A stretch of DNA of 64,000 nucleotides, taken from the NCBI GenBank assembly GCA_963995505.1, contig OZ023190.1:8151344-8215343 (forward strand), given 5' to 3'. Made by a program: the position numbers and the translations under genes. The DNA comes from Hypericum androsaemum (lineage: Eukaryota > Streptophyta > Magnoliopsida > Malpighiales > Hypericaceae). The notes beneath the pieces were generated by a model. It made no database searches. It was not told where the DNA came from and saw only the letters and a list, made by a program, of their open reading frames with translations. This document shows, piece by piece, positions 63,026 through 64,000 of this stretch (positions are counted from its first letter, which is position 1; each line of letters opens with the position of its first letter).

Positions 63026-63990
63026 GTCAAGAAGGATTCTATTCCTTCTTTCAGCAACAACACGTCATGTAAAAGAAGGGCACGACCACCATGAAGGTAC
63101 AATTTATAAGTGCCCATGCCTTTCACATCTACACACGAGTTATTACCGATAAAAATAGTTTTTGCTCCAGGCAACAACCGCCTGTAATCAACGAATGAAC
63201 AACGGTCTCTAGCTACATGGTTTATCGCTCCTGAATCAATCACCCACATAGAATGTGATTCAGTTAGAAGGGTACAAGAGGATACGTACAACTTACTCAC
63301 ACTTGAGTTTAGGTGTACCTGCTTGGGTATCTTGCAATCTTTTACAAAATATCCCTTCTGTTGATAGTTGAAACATTTCACTTTTGAAATGTTAAACCAT
63401 TTTTTCTTCTTAGCCTTGGAGCCATCTGACTTGATTCCTAGGTTTTCAGTCTTTGGAATTTTCTTACTCTTACCCTTCCCTTTACCTCTCTTCTTTTTTC
63501 TACCATTCCCAGTTGAACTAGTCGAATGGGCTTCAGGGTGGGATTTCATAGCTAGGAAGTGATCTTTCTCCAGCTCAAGGTGTCTGGCAACATCATCAAA
63601 TATTACCAAATGTTCAGAATGGGTAAGATTCATCTTCATCTGTTCCCAACTTGGTGGTAGGGAACAAATGATAGCTTGAATCTGCTGCTCGTTGCTAAGT
63701 ATGTGACCAGCCTCTGCCAGTTCACTAATCACGTTAGACATCATTTTCAAGTGTTTTCTCATGGTAACCTCTGGACGCTTCTTAAAGGTGTCAAACCTTA
63801 TGGTCAAAGCACACAGCTTTGACACTGAAAGCTTTCCAAATTTTTGTTTGAGAGCGTCCCATAACTCTTTCATGTTGTCATACACACGAAATTGTCGGGT
63901 GACATCATCCATCATCGAACTCAATAAAATCAACCGGGCAGTAGTGTTCTTTTTCTTCCAAATAACATAAGCTTCTATGTCTCGCTTATG
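63025..63990 (-). pseudogene. third copia Gag and protease
   Basis: Minus-strand UBN2-type Gag (WDALKQKFGKLSVSKLCALT, HILSNEQQIQAIICSLPPSW) has a Lys-rich stretch and a degraded zinc knuckle CFNYQQKGYFVKDC, where the second Cys and the His of CX2CX4HX4C are both Tyr. An aspartic protease motif WVIDSGAINHVARD follows. The frame then ends at about 63010 without GAG-pre-integrase or integrase core, so the polyprotein is deleted internally. Confidence 0.85.
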
Positions 63991-64000
63991 TTGAGCAGTT

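Larger units (their letters stand above)
60755..64000 (-). mobile_element. third copia element, internal region (continues past right edge)
   Basis: Minus-strand copia with RNase H (60755-61096), RT (about 61310-62372), integrase C-terminal part (62744-63025) and Gag/protease (63025-63990). The 5' LTR and Gag start are beyond position 64000. It is defective through an internal deletion and frameshifts. Confidence 0.88.

Overview
This window is nuclear DNA from a flowering plant. The evidence is spliced genes with GT-AG introns, Ty1/copia elements, two Cassandra TRIM elements (LTRs carrying 5S rRNA-like DNA), L1-type LINEs, Mutator-like (MULE) and hAT-like elements, and plant housekeeping genes. 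I cannot name the species. Four host genes look intact: one 5'-3' exoribonuclease gene (XRN4-like, minus strand, running off the left edge) and three tandem cysteine synthase (O-acetylserine(thiol)lyase, OASTL) genes on the plus strand. Most of the rest is layered transposons.

Layout. 1-4424: XRN4-like gene, first 11 coding exons. 4425-6640: AT-rich spacer with a hAT-type MITE. 6641-16850: a TIR element split by a Cassandra TRIM (7026-7653) and a copia element (7694-16287) that itself carries a second, 5'-truncated copia. 16851-22640: spacer, LINE remnants, a second Cassandra (19332-19925, opposite strand), a SINE and a MITE. 22971-28781: a Mutator-like element with a captured fasciclin-like arabinogalactan exon, into which a second MULE (23634-28042) inserted; that MULE carries a decayed transposase and an intact GRF-zinc-finger/TM ORF. 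28926-40951: a tandem duplication of the OASTL upstream region. Copy 1 was hit by a MITE and a 4.9-kb LINE, and copy 2 by three MULE-type elements, so each copy supplies empty sites for insertions in the other.

41400-55472 is the tandem OASTL array: OASTL-1, OASTL-2, a last-exon relic of a fourth copy, and OASTL-3. All three genes have ten coding exons of nearly identical size with intact frames, and all appear to have an intron in the 5' leader. OASTL-1 is canonical. OASTL-2 and OASTL-3 keep the PLP lysine but have changed the substrate loop (OASTL-3: TSGNTG to TGGNTG) and the loop that docks serine acetyltransferase (OASTL-2 position 224 Lys to Met; OASTL-3 positions 219 and 224 Lys to Gln and Leu). 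This is the strongest biological lead: intact duplicates that may have left the cysteine synthase complex.

55795-64000: two inverted LINE 3' ends, a LINE fragment holding a MULE-type MITE, and a third copia element on the minus strand. The third copia has lost its integrase core, has a G-box-rich LTR region and runs off the right edge. I found no CRISPR, operon or prokaryotic defence features; the novelty here is in nested transposition, gene-fragment capture and duplicate-gene divergence.
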